From an uncultured Bacteroidales bacterium (GTDB lineage Bacteria > Bacteroidota > Bacteroidia > Bacteroidales > Muribaculaceae), in NCBI GenBank assembly GCA_946011725.1, contig CAMGBT010000006.1, forward strand, positions 1-55,529: a stretch of 55,529 nt of DNA. Direction: 5' to 3'. The position numbers were made by a program, and so were the translations under genes. Shown here in pieces: positions 42,299 to 50,658 of the stretch. The notes beneath the pieces are model-generated. The model was given only the letters and a program-made list of their open reading frames with translations, searched no databases and was not told the DNA's origin. The stretch's first letter is position 1. Every line of letters begins with the position of its first letter.

Positions 42299-43648
42299 AT
42301 GTTTGAAAAACTTAGCGAACGACTTGAGCGTAGTTTTAAAATCCTCAAGGGTGAAGGCAAAATCACCGAAATCAACGTAGCCGAAACCCTCAAGGACGTG
42401 CGCCGTGCTCTGATCGATGCCGACGTCAACTACAAAGTAGCCAAGACCTTCACCGACACCGTCAAGGCCAAAGCCCTCGGCCAGAACGTGCTCACAGCCA
42501 TCAAGCCCGGCGAATTGATGGTGAAAATCGTGCACGACGAACTCACCGCTCTGATGGGCGGAGATGCCGCGCCGCTCAATCTCAAGGACAAGCCCGTCGT
42601 AATCCTGATGTCGGGCTTGCAAGGCTCGGGTAAAACCACCTTCTCGGGCAAGTTGGCCAAGAAGCTCAAAAGCGAAAAGGCCATGCGCCCGCTGCTGGTG
42701 GCGTGCGACGTGTACCGCCCGGCCGCTATCGACCAGCTGAAAGTGTTGGGCGAAAGCATCGAAGTACCCGTGTTTACCATCGAGGGTAGCAAAGACCCGG
42801 TGGACATCGCCCGCAAAGGCGTGGAATACGGTCGCTCGAACCATCACGACCTCATCATCATCGACACCGCCGGTCGCTTGGCCGTAGATGAGCAGATGAT
42901 GCAGGAAATCGAGAACATTAAGAATGCCATCAAGCCCACCGAAACCCTGTTCGTGGTTGATGCCATGACCGGTCAGGATGCAGTGAACACCGCTCGCACC
43001 TTCAACGAGCGCCTCGACTTCGACGGCGTCGTGCTCACCAAGCTCGACGGCGACACCCGCGGCGGTGCGGCCCTGTCAATCCGCACCGTGGTCACCAAGC
43101 CCATCAAGTTCGTGGGCACCGGCGAAACCCTCGACGGCATCGACGTATTCTACCCCAACCGTATGGCCGACCGCATCTTGGGCATGGGCGACATCGTGTC
43201 GCTGGTGGAACGCGCCCAGCGCGAGTTCGACGAGAAAGAAGCCGAAGAACTCGCCCGTAAGCTGCAGAAAAACCAGTACACCTTCGTGGATTTCTACAAG
43301 CAAATCCAGCAAATCAAGAAGATGGGTAATATCAAGGATCTTGCCTCAATGATTCCCGGCTTGGGCAAGGCTATCAAGGATATCGACATCGACAACAGCG
43401 CCTTCAAGGGTATCGAAGCCATCATCAACTCGATGACCTTGCAGGAGCGTCTGCATCCCGAAATCATCAAGGGCACACGCGTGCGCCGCATCGCCCTGGG
43501 TAGCGGCACCACCATCCAAGAGGTGAACCGCCTGCTCAAACAGTTTGAGCAAACTCGCCAAATGATGCGCTTGGCCGGCAGCAAGAACCCCATGGCAGCC
43601 ATGCGCGGCCTGCGAGGCGGTATGCCCGGAATGCCCAAACGCAAGTAA
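42299..43648 (+). CDS. ffh: Signal recognition particle protein Ffh
   Basis: A 449-residue GTPase that binds signal peptides and SRP RNA and targets membrane proteins. N domain at 1-85; the G domain has GLQGSGKTT, DVYRPAAI, DTAGRL and TKLDGDTRGG; the M domain begins near residue 300 and ends with Met/Gly/Arg-rich GGMPGMPKRK. Length is normal. It has a strong terminator behind it, so it ends the panC-panD-ffh run. I did not find a separate SRP RNA gene in the window. Confidence 0.97.
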   Translation: MFEKLSERLERSFKILKGEGKITEINVAETLKDVRRALIDADVNYKVAKTFTDTVKAKALGQNVLTAIKPGELMVKIVHDELTALMGGDAAPLNLKDKPVVILMSGLQGSGKTTFSGKLAKKLKSEKAMRPLLVACDVYRPAAIDQLKVLGESIEVPVFTIEGSKDPVDIARKGVEYGRSNHHDLIIIDTAGRLAVDEQMMQEIENIKNAIKPTETLFVVDAMTGQDAVNTARTFNERLDFDGVVLTKLDGDTRGGAALSIRTVVTKPIKFVGTGETLDGIDVFYPNRMADRILGMGDIVSLVERAQREFDEKEAEELARKLQKNQYTFVDFYKQIQQIKKMGNIKDLASMIPGLGKAIKDIDIDNSAFKGIEAIINSMTLQERLHPEIIKGTRVRRIALGSGTTIQEVNRLLKQFEQTRQMMRLAGSKNPMAAMRGLRGGMPGMPKRK

Positions 43649-43663
43649 TACCTTAATATACAC

Positions 43664-43700
43664 AGCTATTGCGACCACAAATGAGGTCGTAATAGCTTTT
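43664..43700 (+). terminator. Intrinsic terminator after ffh
   Basis: AGCTATTGCGACC (43664-43676) pairs with GGTCGTAATAGCT (43685-43697), one mismatch, 8-nt loop, followed by TTTTT. Confidence 0.88.
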
Positions 43701-43716
43701 TAACTACCTATACACC

Positions 43717-44592
43717 ATGACAATCATCGACGGCAAGCTCACAGCTGCCACCATCAAGCAAGAAATCGCCCAAGTCGTGGCTCAACGCCTCGAACAGGGC
43801 TTGCGCCGCCCCCATTTGGCCGCTATCTTGGTAGGCCATGACGGCGGAAGCGAAACCTACGTAGCCAACAAGGTCAAAGCCTGCGAAGCCTGCGGATTCA
43901 CCTCAACCGTAATCCGCCGCGAGGACACCGTCACCGAAGCCGAGCTGCTCGACATCATCGCGCAGCTCAACGCCGACCCCGAAGTGGACGGCTTCATCGT
44001 GCAGTTGCCGTTGCCCAAGCATATCAACGAACAACGAGTGACCGAAGCCGTCGACTACCGCAAAGACGTGGACGGATTCCACCCCATCAACGTCGGCCGC
44101 CAGTCGCTCGGTATGCCCTGCTTCCACAGCGCCACCCCCGCCGGCATCGTAGAGCTGCTGCGCCGATATAACGTGCCCACCCGTGGCCGCAACTGCGTGA
44201 TCATCGGCCGCAGCAACATCGTGGGCAAGCCCCTTGCCGCCCTGATGATGCAAAAGGGCGTGGACGCCACCGTCACCGTATGCCATAGTGCCACCGAAAA
44301 CCTGCGCCAAGTGTGCAGCCAAGCCGACATCCTGGTAGCAGCCCTCGGCCGCCCCGGCTTCGTCACCGCCGACATGGTCAAAGAGGGTGCCACCGTTATC
44401 GATGTGGGCACCACCCTCGTGCCTGATGCCTCCCGTAAATCCGGTTTCCGCCTTAGCGGCGATGTTGACTTCGAGAACGTCGCCCCCAAGTGCGCATTCA
44501 TCACCCCGGTGCCCGGAGGCGTTGGACCCATGACCATTTGCATGCTCATGCTCAACACCCTGAAGGCCGCCACCGGCGAGCTCTTCGCCTAA
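43717..44592 (+). CDS. folD: Methylene-THF dehydrogenase/cyclohydrolase FolD
   Basis: A 291-residue bifunctional enzyme that interconverts methylene- and formyl-tetrahydrofolate with NADP. The catalytic Tyr-x3-Lys is in YVANKVKA; further motifs are QLPLPKHI, the NADP loop [11 protein letters not shown] and [10 protein letters not shown]. Length fits. First gene of a run with capA, trmN and CPBP genes, each with gaps or overlaps of a few bases; the joint role of these is unclear. Confidence 0.97.
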   Translation: MTIIDGKLTAATIKQEIAQVVAQRLEQGLRRPHLAAILVGHDGGSETYVANKVKACEACGFTSTVIRREDTVTEAELLDIIAQLNADPEVDGFIVQLPLPKHINEQRVTEAVDYRKDVDGFHPINVGRQSLGMPCFHSATPAGIVELLRRYNVPTRGRNCVIIGRSNIVGKPLAALMMQKGVDATVTVCHSATENLRQVCSQADILVAALGRPGFVTADMVKEGATVIDVGTTLVPDASRKSGFRLSGDVDFENVAPKCAFITPVPGGVGPMTICMLMLNTLKAATGELFA

Positions 44593-44604
44593 TCCCTCGC
44601 CGCC

Positions 44605-45660
44605 ATGAATGCCATGCTCACCGTGCTGCTATTCTCGCTGCTGTCGCTGCTGATGGGCCGCGACGAAGCCGAGATAGTGTTTGCCGGTGATGCCATGATG
44701 CACCAAGGCCAAATCGATGCCGCTCACCAGCCCGACGGCTCATACGATTTCAGCGAATACTTCCGCGCAATCAGCCCCTACGTCATCTCAGCTGATTACG
44801 CCGTGGTCAACCTTGAAACACCGGTGGCCGGTCCGCGCTATTCCGGCTACCCGTGTTTCAATGCGCCCGCTTCCTACCTCGATGCGCTCGCCGCGGCCGG
44901 GTTCGACCTCTTCCTTACAGCCAATAACCACACCCTCGACCGCGGCGACCGCGGCCTCTGCGCCACCATTGACTCGCTCAATGCCCGCGGCCTCGACCAC
45001 ATCGGCACGTACCCGTCGCCGGCCCACCGCCGGCAGGCCTTGCCCATGGTCAAGGTTATCAATAACATCCGCGTGGGATTCCTCAACTACACCTACGGCA
45101 CCAACGGCATCTCGCCCCGCGGCGAGGTGGTGGTGGACTACATCGACCGTCAGCAGATGAAGCGCGATGTGGACGCGCTCCGAGCCGACAGCGCCGAAAT
45201 CATCTTCGCCTGCGTGCACTGGGGCGTGGAGTACCAACTGCTGCAGCACCCCTCGCAGACCTCGCTGGCCGAGTACCTCCACTCGCTGGGCGTGGAGTGC
45301 GTCATCGGCGGCCATCCCCACGTGGTGCAGCCGCTCCATCTGCGCGATAACCGCCTGACAGTGTACTCCTTAGGAAACTTCATCTCAAACATGAAGACCA
45401 CCGACACCCGCGGCGGCGCAATGTTGCGTGTGACCATCTCGCGCCGCGACGACGGCTCCATCGCCGTGGACCAAGCGTCCTACCGATTAGTGTACACCGT
45501 GCCCGCCGGCAACGGCCACAACTTCCGGTTGGTGTGGCCCGATGCCGCCAACGATGCCCGTGCAGCTGCATTCGCCCGCTCCGCTCGCGCCCTGTTCTCA
45601 AAGCATAACACCAACGTGGCCGAGGACGTGCCCTTGTTGATGCGCATTCTCCGGCAGTAA
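44605..45660 (+). CDS. CapA-family metallophosphatase-like protein
   Basis: A 351-residue protein of the PGA_cap (CapA) family. A hydrophobic N-terminus (MLTVLLFSLLSLLM) is followed by VFAGDAMMHQGQ, NLETPV, TANNHTLDRGD, ACVHWGVEY and GGHPHVVQP, the metal-binding blocks of the metallophosphoesterase fold. CapA proteins act in poly-gamma-glutamate capsules in Bacillus, but distant homologues are common in Bacteroidota with unknown substrates. No capB or capC is near. 12 nt after folD, 2 nt before trmN. Confidence 0.88.
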   Translation: MNAMLTVLLFSLLSLLMGRDEAEIVFAGDAMMHQGQIDAAHQPDGSYDFSEYFRAISPYVISADYAVVNLETPVAGPRYSGYPCFNAPASYLDALAAAGFDLFLTANNHTLDRGDRGLCATIDSLNARGLDHIGTYPSPAHRRQALPMVKVINNIRVGFLNYTYGTNGISPRGEVVVDYIDRQQMKRDVDALRADSAEIIFACVHWGVEYQLLQHPSQTSLAEYLHSLGVECVIGGHPHVVQPLHLRDNRLTVYSLGNFISNMKTTDTRGGAMLRVTISRRDDGSIAVDQASYRLVYTVPAGNGHNFRLVWPDAANDARAAAFARSARALFSKHNTNVAEDVPLLMRILRQ

Positions 45661-45662
45661 AC

Positions 45663-46364
45663 ATGGGCGACTTCCGATTTAAACAGTTTGCCCTCACACA
45701 TCAGCGGTGCGCCATGAAAATCGGCACCGATGGGGTGCTGTTGGGCGCTTGGGCCGAGTTGCCGGAAGCAAACGGCATCGTAGCCGATGTGGGCGCCGGC
45801 TGCGGCCTGATTGCCTTGATGCTCGCCCAACGCTATGCACAAGCATCCATCACCGCCGTGGAGCTTGACCCCGATGCCGCCCAAGACATGCGCGCCAACG
45901 TGGCCGCCTCGTCGTGGAGCGAGCGCGTTACAGCCATCGAAAGTGATTTCACAGCCTTGGAAGGACGCTACGACCTCATCGTGAGCAACCCGCCATTCTT
46001 CATCACCGGCGAGCGCTCGCCCATGTCAGCCCGCGCCGCCGCCCGCCACGTGGACCACGGACTGTCGCCCCTCACACTGCCCGCCTTCGCCGCCGAACAC
46101 CTGCGCCCGGGCGGCCGTCTGGCCATGATATTTCCCGCCGACCAGTTGCCTGAAGTTGAGTTCCAAGCAGCCATGCACCGCCTCAATCCGCTGCGCATCA
46201 CTCAGGTGGCATCGGCCGCCACGCGCTCCCCGATGCGCGTGCTCGCCGAGTTCTCGCCCATCGAAGCACCCTGCGTGCGCACACGCATCGACATACACAC
46301 CGCCGACGGCGGCTACACACCTGATTACGTGTTACTTACCAAAGATTTTTACCTCCACTTATGA
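45663..46364 (+). CDS. trmN: tRNA1(Val) adenine-N6 methyltransferase, TrmN6-like
   Basis: A 233-residue Rossmann methyltransferase. The N-terminus FRFKQFALTHQRCAMKIGTD is the TrmN6 signature; the SAM-binding ADVGAGCGLIALMLAQ and the catalytic SNPPFF (N6-adenine type) follow. It modifies A37 of tRNA-Val in Escherichia coli; the same substrate here is inferred. Overlaps the CPBP gene by four bases. Confidence 0.93.
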   Translation: MGDFRFKQFALTHQRCAMKIGTDGVLLGAWAELPEANGIVADVGAGCGLIALMLAQRYAQASITAVELDPDAAQDMRANVAASSWSERVTAIESDFTALEGRYDLIVSNPPFFITGERSPMSARAAARHVDHGLSPLTLPAFAAEHLRPGGRLAMIFPADQLPEVEFQAAMHRLNPLRITQVASAATRSPMRVLAEFSPIEAPCVRTRIDIHTADGGYTPDYVLLTKDFYLHL

Positions 46365-47203
46365 ACAATATCCGCTACAACATCTCCGCCGGCAGCACCC
46401 TATGGCTGCTGCTGTGCACATCCATTATAGGTTACCTTTTGATTGGCATTGTCGGCATATTCATGCCCACCGACAATCCCACCCTGACGTTGCGACTGAT
46501 GTCAGTATTTCAACAAGTGTTCGCCTTCATTGCGCCTGCCATCGCGTGCGCAATGATAGCCACACGCCGTCCCGACATCATGCTCCGCCTGCGCGGCCGC
46601 ATCTCACCCGCGGCAGTGTTGTGGACCGTGGTCATTATGGTGGTGTCAATGCCCGCCATGGAAGCATTGGTCCAACTCAACGAAGCCATACCCCTGCCCG
46701 CAGCCATCCACGACGTCCTCCGCTCCATGGAAGATGCCGCACAGCAAGCCACCAACGACATGATGGGCGCCCACACCGTGGGTAACCTCATCCTCAACCT
46801 GCTCATCATGGCCGTAATGACCGGCTTCAGCGAAGAAATTCTGTTCCGCGGAGCACTGTGCGACGCCCTGAGCCGCACCCGCCTCGGCGTGGCCGGCACC
46901 ATCTGGGTGAGTGCCGCCATCTTCTCGCTGATGCACATGCAATTCTTTGGCTTCTTCCCGCGCATGCTCTTAGGCGCCTTCTTCGCCTACCTGCTGATGC
47001 GCAGCGGCTCCCTGTGGCTCGGTGTCATCGCCCACGCCCTCAACAACGCCCTCTACATCATCACCGCCTACTGCGGCTACGAAAACTCCGCCCTGCTCCA
47101 ACCCGGCGCCACCACCTACCTCTTAATCGCCGCCAGCATAGCCCTCACCGCCGCCGCCTTCGCCATGCTCCACCGCACCCTCCGCCCCCATCCGCAGAAT
47201 TAA
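46361..47203 (+). CDS. CPBP-family intramembrane metalloprotease
   Basis: A 280-residue membrane protein with about eight helices. The CPBP (type II CAAX protease-like) motifs are EEILFRG (motif 1, in TGFSEEILFRGAL) and the His of FSLMHMQFF, followed by LGVIAHALNNAL with another His/Asn. In bacteria such proteins cleave within membranes or give bacteriocin self-immunity. No bacteriocin is near. It is the last gene of the folD run; its 3' end is markedly C-rich. Confidence 0.92.
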   Translation: MNNIRYNISAGSTLWLLLCTSIIGYLLIGIVGIFMPTDNPTLTLRLMSVFQQVFAFIAPAIACAMIATRRPDIMLRLRGRISPAAVLWTVVIMVVSMPAMEALVQLNEAIPLPAAIHDVLRSMEDAAQQATNDMMGAHTVGNLILNLLIMAVMTGFSEEILFRGALCDALSRTRLGVAGTIWVSAAIFSLMHMQFFGFFPRMLLGAFFAYLLMRSGSLWLGVIAHALNNALYIITAYCGYENSALLQPGATTYLLIAASIALTAAAFAMLHRTLRPHPQN

Positions 47204-47218
47204 CCGCGCCGCGCTTCG

Positions 47219-47255
47219 GCCGAGCAAGAGCTCGGAGCAGGTGCAAAAAGGCTTC
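47219..47255 (+). repeat. Dispersed palindromic repeat (copy C)
   Basis: GGCCGAGCAAGAGCTCGG then AGCAGGTGCAAAAAGGC, 15 bases after the CPBP stop. Same element as at 2006 and 36543. CCGAGC/GCTCGG forms the hairpin. Confidence 0.72.
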
Positions 47256-47282
47256 GGAATCTACATTAAACCCGATGCAACA

Positions 47283-47343
47283 TGTATATAAGTAGGGACG
47301 CGGCCTGCCGCGTCCGCGTCAACGTGCATATAATCAGGCTATT
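47283..47343. repeat. 61-bp dispersed repeat, copy 2
   Basis: Same element as 33488-33548, 56 of 61 positions identical. The hairpin GGACGCGG-CCTG-CCGCGTCC is perfect here. It is followed by a small hairpin AGCAC/GTGCT (47346-47360). Confidence 0.8.
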
Positions 47344-47438
47344 AAGCACAGCGAGTGCTGACGCGGTTTTTTTGGATCAATGTAAAACAATCGTTGAATT
47401 GTTAACAACATTGCGAACGTGTTAATACGGCTCCATAC

Positions 47439-47702
47439 GCGCGGAGCGCGTTCCTTTTTAGATAACACCACGATGGCGCGAAGCCTGCGAAGCGCTTTCG
47501 TGGTGTAGGCTCGCGCCCAACGCCATGAACCGCGGGGCGGTTCCTTATGCCGGAAGTCCGCAAGTCCTGCATAAGGAACCAGCTCCGCGGTTCAAGAATA
47601 TTGATGGGCCCTTACACCACGTTGGCACTTCACTTCGGGCGCTTCGCATGCCCTACGTTTCGTGCCAACGTGGTGTTATCTAAAAAGCAACCGCTCCGCG
47701 GT
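47439..47702. mobile_element. MITE-like nested palindromic element
   Basis: A perfect 19-bp inverted repeat, CTTTTTAGATAACACCACG (47454-47472) against 47669-47687, with imperfect outward extension (GCGGAGCG-type) to 47439 and 47702. Three hairpins lie inside: ACACCACGA/TCGTGGTGT (47465-47506); GAACCGCGG and GGTTCCTTATGC (47527-47550) against 47569-47593; and a perfect 15-bp stem ACACCACGTTGGCAC (47614-47628) against 47662-47676. No gene is inside. The 608-base gap 47204-47811 is otherwise filled by repeats and the tRNA terminator. Confidence 0.7.
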
Positions 47703-47783
47703 TTTAACAAAATTAACAATTTGCTTTTTACATTGCCCCCTTATTATGTACGTAGGTCGGTTCATAATGAGGTGGAATATGAA

Positions 47784-47810
47784 AAAGCGCAAGCTTTGGG
47801 CTTGCGCTTT
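47784..47810 (-). terminator. Terminator of tRNA-Ser
   Basis: On the minus strand AAAGCGCAAG (47810-47801) pairs with CTTGCGCTTT (47793-47784) over a 7-nt loop, followed by more T. Confidence 0.85.
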
Positions 47811-47811
47811 G

Positions 47812-47898
47812 CGGAAAGACAGGGATTCGAACCCTGGGTACCCGTAAGGGTACAACGGTTTTCGAGACCGTCCCGATCGACCACTCCGGCATCTTTCC
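47812..47898 (-). tRNA. tRNA-Ser(CGA)
   Basis: 87 nt on the minus strand. Acceptor stem GGAAAGA/TCTTTCC with discriminator G; anticodon loop CTCGAAA, anticodon CGA (reads UCG). The long variable arm (GTACCC/GGGTAC) marks a serine tRNA, and GGTTCGAATCC is the T loop. The CCA end is not encoded. A clean promoter and terminator flank it, so it is a single-gene unit. Confidence 0.97.
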
Positions 47899-47914
47899 TC
47901 GGGTTTTGCGAGTG

Positions 47915-47946
47915 CAAAGTTAGTGCTTTATTTTGATTTGGCCAAA
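47915..47946 (-). promoter_or_regulatory. Promoter of tRNA-Ser (TTTG-N20-TAACTTTG)
   Basis: -33 TTTG at 47946-47943, 20-nt spacer, -7 TAACTTTG at 47922-47915, 17 nt before the tRNA 5' end. Both boxes are perfect. Confidence 0.82.
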
Positions 47947-47981
47947 TTTTTTGGTGATTTTTTTATTTTTTAAGGGGAAAA

Positions 47982-48014
47982 ATTGTGTAGTTTTGGAATA
48001 AGTTGCTAACTTTG
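47982..48014 (+). promoter_or_regulatory. Promoter of the deaminase-ctpA unit
   Basis: ATTG at 47982-47985, 21-nt spacer, TAACTTTG at 48007-48014, 20 nt before the ATG at 48034. Confidence 0.65.
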
Positions 48015-48033
48015 TGGCATAAAAGCAAAGGAC

Positions 48034-48483
48034 ATGGATAATCAAACGCATAAACAAGATATATTGGACCGCCGGTACCTGCGTATGGCGGGTATTTGGG
48101 CGGAAAACTCTTACTGTCAGCGGCGTAAGGTTGGCGCACTCATCGTGAAAAATCAAATGATTATCTCCGACGGGTATAATGGTACGCCGTCGGGGTTTGA
48201 AAATGTGTGCGAGGATGAGCAGGGCGTGACTAAGCCTTACGTGCTGCATGCCGAAGCGAACGCTATCACCAAGGTGGCGCGGAGCAATAATTCGAGCGAC
48301 GGTGCCACGCTGTATGTGACGTCGTCGCCCTGCGTGGAGTGCGCCAAGTTGATCATCCAAGCGGGCATCAAGCGAGGGGTGGAGAATGCGCAGTAGCGCT
48401 TGACCGACGGAGTGGATTTGCTGCGTCGGGCGGGCATTGAGTGTATTCAAATTGAAGATTTAAACACACAAGCACATGAATAA
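48034..48483 (+). pseudogene. dCMP deaminase-like gene with in-frame stop
   Basis: The frame from ATG 48034 stops at TAG 48394-48396 after 120 residues. It carries the complete zinc core (LHAEANAI and PCVECAKLII), which deaminates dCMP to dUMP. The same frame continues after the stop as RLTDGVDLLRRAGIECIQIE to TAA 48483, which is the normal end of the family, so a full-length protein would have 149 residues. In relatives the region reads like KRVVYAEKYRL; here it is KRGVENAQ-stop-RL, so a TAT to TAG change plus neighbours is likely. TAG is an ordinary stop elsewhere in the window. The product could be a shortened enzyme or dead. Overlaps the protease start by 8 bases if read through. Confidence 0.75.
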
Positions 48484-50098
48484 AATGAAGATATGGGCAC
48501 CGCTGATCGGTGCCGCTTTGCTGGTGATTGGCATGTGGATCGGCTTCACGATAGCCGGCGGAAAGGACAGCTCGCCTGCTCAGCAGAAGCTCAACAAGGT
48601 GTTCGAGTTGATTTCGGATGAGTATGTGGACGAGGTGTCGATGGATTCAATTGTGGAGCTGACTATCCCGCAATTGCTGCAGAATCTTGATCCGCACTCG
48701 ATGTACATTCCGGTGGATGAGCTCGACAAGATGAACCGCGATTTGGAGAGTTCCTTCTTCGGCGTGGGCATCCAGTTCCAGTTGATTAACGACACCATCT
48801 GCGTGGTGCAGGTGATCGAAGGCGGCCCGGCGCAGCATGTTGGTATGATGGCCGGCGACCGCATCATAGCGGTGGATGGCCAGCCGATGACGGGCAAGAA
48901 GATTACCAACGACGATGTGTTGAACACCTTGCGCGGCCCGAAGGACACCAAAGTGAAGGTGACGGTGAAGCGCAACAACAGCGCTCGGCCGCTCACTTTT
49001 GAGATTGTGCGCGGCGAGATTCCCTCGGTGTCGGTCAATGCCTCGTACATCGTCGACGGCAACGTGGGCTATGTGCGTGTGACTAAGTTCGCCCAGAACA
49101 CCTACAGCGAGTTCCTGCAGGCGCTCGTCCAACTGAAGGCCAACGGCGCGCAGAAGTTTATCCTCGATTTGCGCGGCAACACCGGCGGTCTGCTCGAGCA
49201 AGCCATCCTGATGGCCAACGAGTTCCTGCCCGCTGGACAGCGCATTGTGGAAGTGCGCGGTCGCAAGGCAGTGGACAACGCCACCTGGCTGTCCGACGGC
49301 ACCGGCTCCTTTGCAGATGTGCCTTTGGTGGTGCTCACCGACGAGTTCTCGGCATCGTCGTCGGAAATCGTCAGCGGGTGTATTCAGGACAACGACCGCG
49401 GCCTGATTGTGGGTCGTCGCACCTTCGGTAAGGGCTTGGTGCAAAGGCAGATAGTACTTGCGGACTCCTCGCAGATCCGCCTGACCGTGCAGCGCTACTA
49501 CACTCCCTCGGGACGCTGCATCCAGAAGGATTTCCATCGCGGCGACAACCTCGGCTACGAAACCGAGATCAGCGACCGCTACACCCACGGCGAGGTGTTC
49601 AGCGCCGACTCCATCAAGGTGGACAGCACCAAGATATTCACCACCGTCCATGGCCGCACCGTGTACGGTGGGGGCGGCATCATCCCCGACGTGTTCGTGC
49701 CTAACGACACCTCGAACGTGACCAACTACTACATCTCGGTGGCCAATGCCGGCTTGCTCAACCGCTTTGCATATGAATACTGCGACCTCAACCGCGAGGA
49801 CCTCACGGCGTGCGACAACGTGGACCAATTGCTGTCGAAGCTGCCGCCGGCCGATGTGCTGCTGCAGGCCTTTGTGCAGTATGCCGCCGACAACGGAGTG
49901 CACAAGCGTTGGTATTACATCAATATCTCCTCGCAGCTCATTATCGACCAGCTGCGAGCGCTGATCGCCAGCGATATCTTGGGCATCTCGGCCTACTATG
50001 AGATTGTGAACCGCACCGACACCACCATGCTGCGCGCGCTGCAGCTGCTGCGGCAGAATGTGCCAACCGAAATCGATAACAGTTACCAACCGCGATGA
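48476..50098 (+). CDS. S41-family C-terminal processing peptidase
   Basis: A 540-residue exported or membrane-anchored Ser protease (CtpA/Prc type). N-terminal membrane helix (IGAALLVIGMWIGFTIA), a tail-binding helical part (LISDEYVDEVSM), a PDZ domain (about 95-175; VIEGGPAQHVGMMAGDRIIA) and the S41 catalytic domain. The nucleophile Ser is in DEFSASSSEIVSG and the Lys in GRRTFGKGLVQ. It trims or degrades periplasmic proteins from the C-terminus. Its stop overlaps the next ATG. Confidence 0.94.
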   Translation: MNKMKIWAPLIGAALLVIGMWIGFTIAGGKDSSPAQQKLNKVFELISDEYVDEVSMDSIVELTIPQLLQNLDPHSMYIPVDELDKMNRDLESSFFGVGIQFQLINDTICVVQVIEGGPAQHVGMMAGDRIIAVDGQPMTGKKITNDDVLNTLRGPKDTKVKVTVKRNNSARPLTFEIVRGEIPSVSVNASYIVDGNVGYVRVTKFAQNTYSEFLQALVQLKANGAQKFILDLRGNTGGLLEQAILMANEFLPAGQRIVEVRGRKAVDNATWLSDGTGSFADVPLVVLTDEFSASSSEIVSGCIQDNDRGLIVGRRTFGKGLVQRQIVLADSSQIRLTVQRYYTPSGRCIQKDFHRGDNLGYETEISDRYTHGEVFSADSIKVDSTKIFTTVHGRTVYGGGGIIPDVFVPNDTSNVTNYYISVANAGLLNRFAYEYCDLNREDLTACDNVDQLLSKLPPADVLLQAFVQYAADNGVHKRWYYINISSQLIIDQLRALIASDILGISAYYEIVNRTDTTMLRALQLLRQNVPTEIDNSYQPR

Positions 50099-50658
50099 TG
50101 GACAAGCACGAGATACGCAAGGCCGTGAAGGCTGTCAAGAAGCTGTTGACCGCCGAACAGCGTACCGAGGCAGCCGCCCGCGCTCTGGCTGTGGTGGAAG
50201 CCTTGCCGCAATTCGCGGCGGCAACGAACGTGTTGGTGTATCATTCGCTGCCCGACGAGCTGTCGACCATCGCTTTCATCGAGCGATGGGCCGAGCGCAA
50301 GCGGCTACTGCTGCCGCGTGTCAACGGCGACGACCTCGACGTGTTGGAGTATAATCCACAGCAATTGCACACCGGCGCATTCAACATCCAAGAGCCCACG
50401 GGCGGTGTGCTCTTGGACCCCGAACGCATCGAATTGGTGATAGTGCCGGCAGTGGCTTACGACCGCCACGGCAACCGCATCGGCCGCGGCAAAGGGTATT
50501 ACGACCGCCTGCTGCGCCGCACTCCGCAAGCGCTGAAGGTGGGCGTGGCTTATCAGTGTCAGATCTGCGACGACTTCACCCCGGATGAGTTCGACATCCC
50601 GGTGGACATCGTCATCACCGACCAAGGCGTTATTAACCGCTGTAACCATGGGAGTTAG
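50095..50658 (+). CDS. 5-formyltetrahydrofolate cyclo-ligase
   Basis: A 187-residue ATP-dependent enzyme that converts 5-formyl-THF to 5,10-methenyl-THF. Signature GRGKGYYDRLL is present, as are the N-terminal basic helix and VLVYHSLPDELST. Two ATG codons stand in tandem (50095, 50098); either works. Overlaps the protease stop and the next start (50648). Confidence 0.94.
   Translation: MMDKHEIRKAVKAVKKLLTAEQRTEAAARALAVVEALPQFAAATNVLVYHSLPDELSTIAFIERWAERKRLLLPRVNGDDLDVLEYNPQQLHTGAFNIQEPTGGVLLDPERIELVIVPAVAYDRHGNRIGRGKGYYDRLLRRTPQALKVGVAYQCQICDDFTPDEFDIPVDIVITDQGVINRCNHGS

Noticed and set aside
47439-47702. Integron attC site
   Set aside because: Size and fold are somewhat similar, but the RYYYAAC/GTTRRRY core pair and an integron integrase are not seen.
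47547-47936. Plus-strand frame with RQGFEPWVPV
   Set aside because: It is read through the tRNA-Ser gene; this peptide is a familiar artefact of translating tRNA antisense.
48394-48396. TAG read as an amino acid (recoded stop)
   Set aside because: TAG ends other good genes here (HAD at 53300-53302, cyclo-ligase at 50656-50658), so recoding is unlikely.
48647-50089. 480-residue minus-strand open frame opposite the S41 protease
   Set aside because: Antisense to a gene with clear catalytic motifs; composition is typical of a shadow frame.
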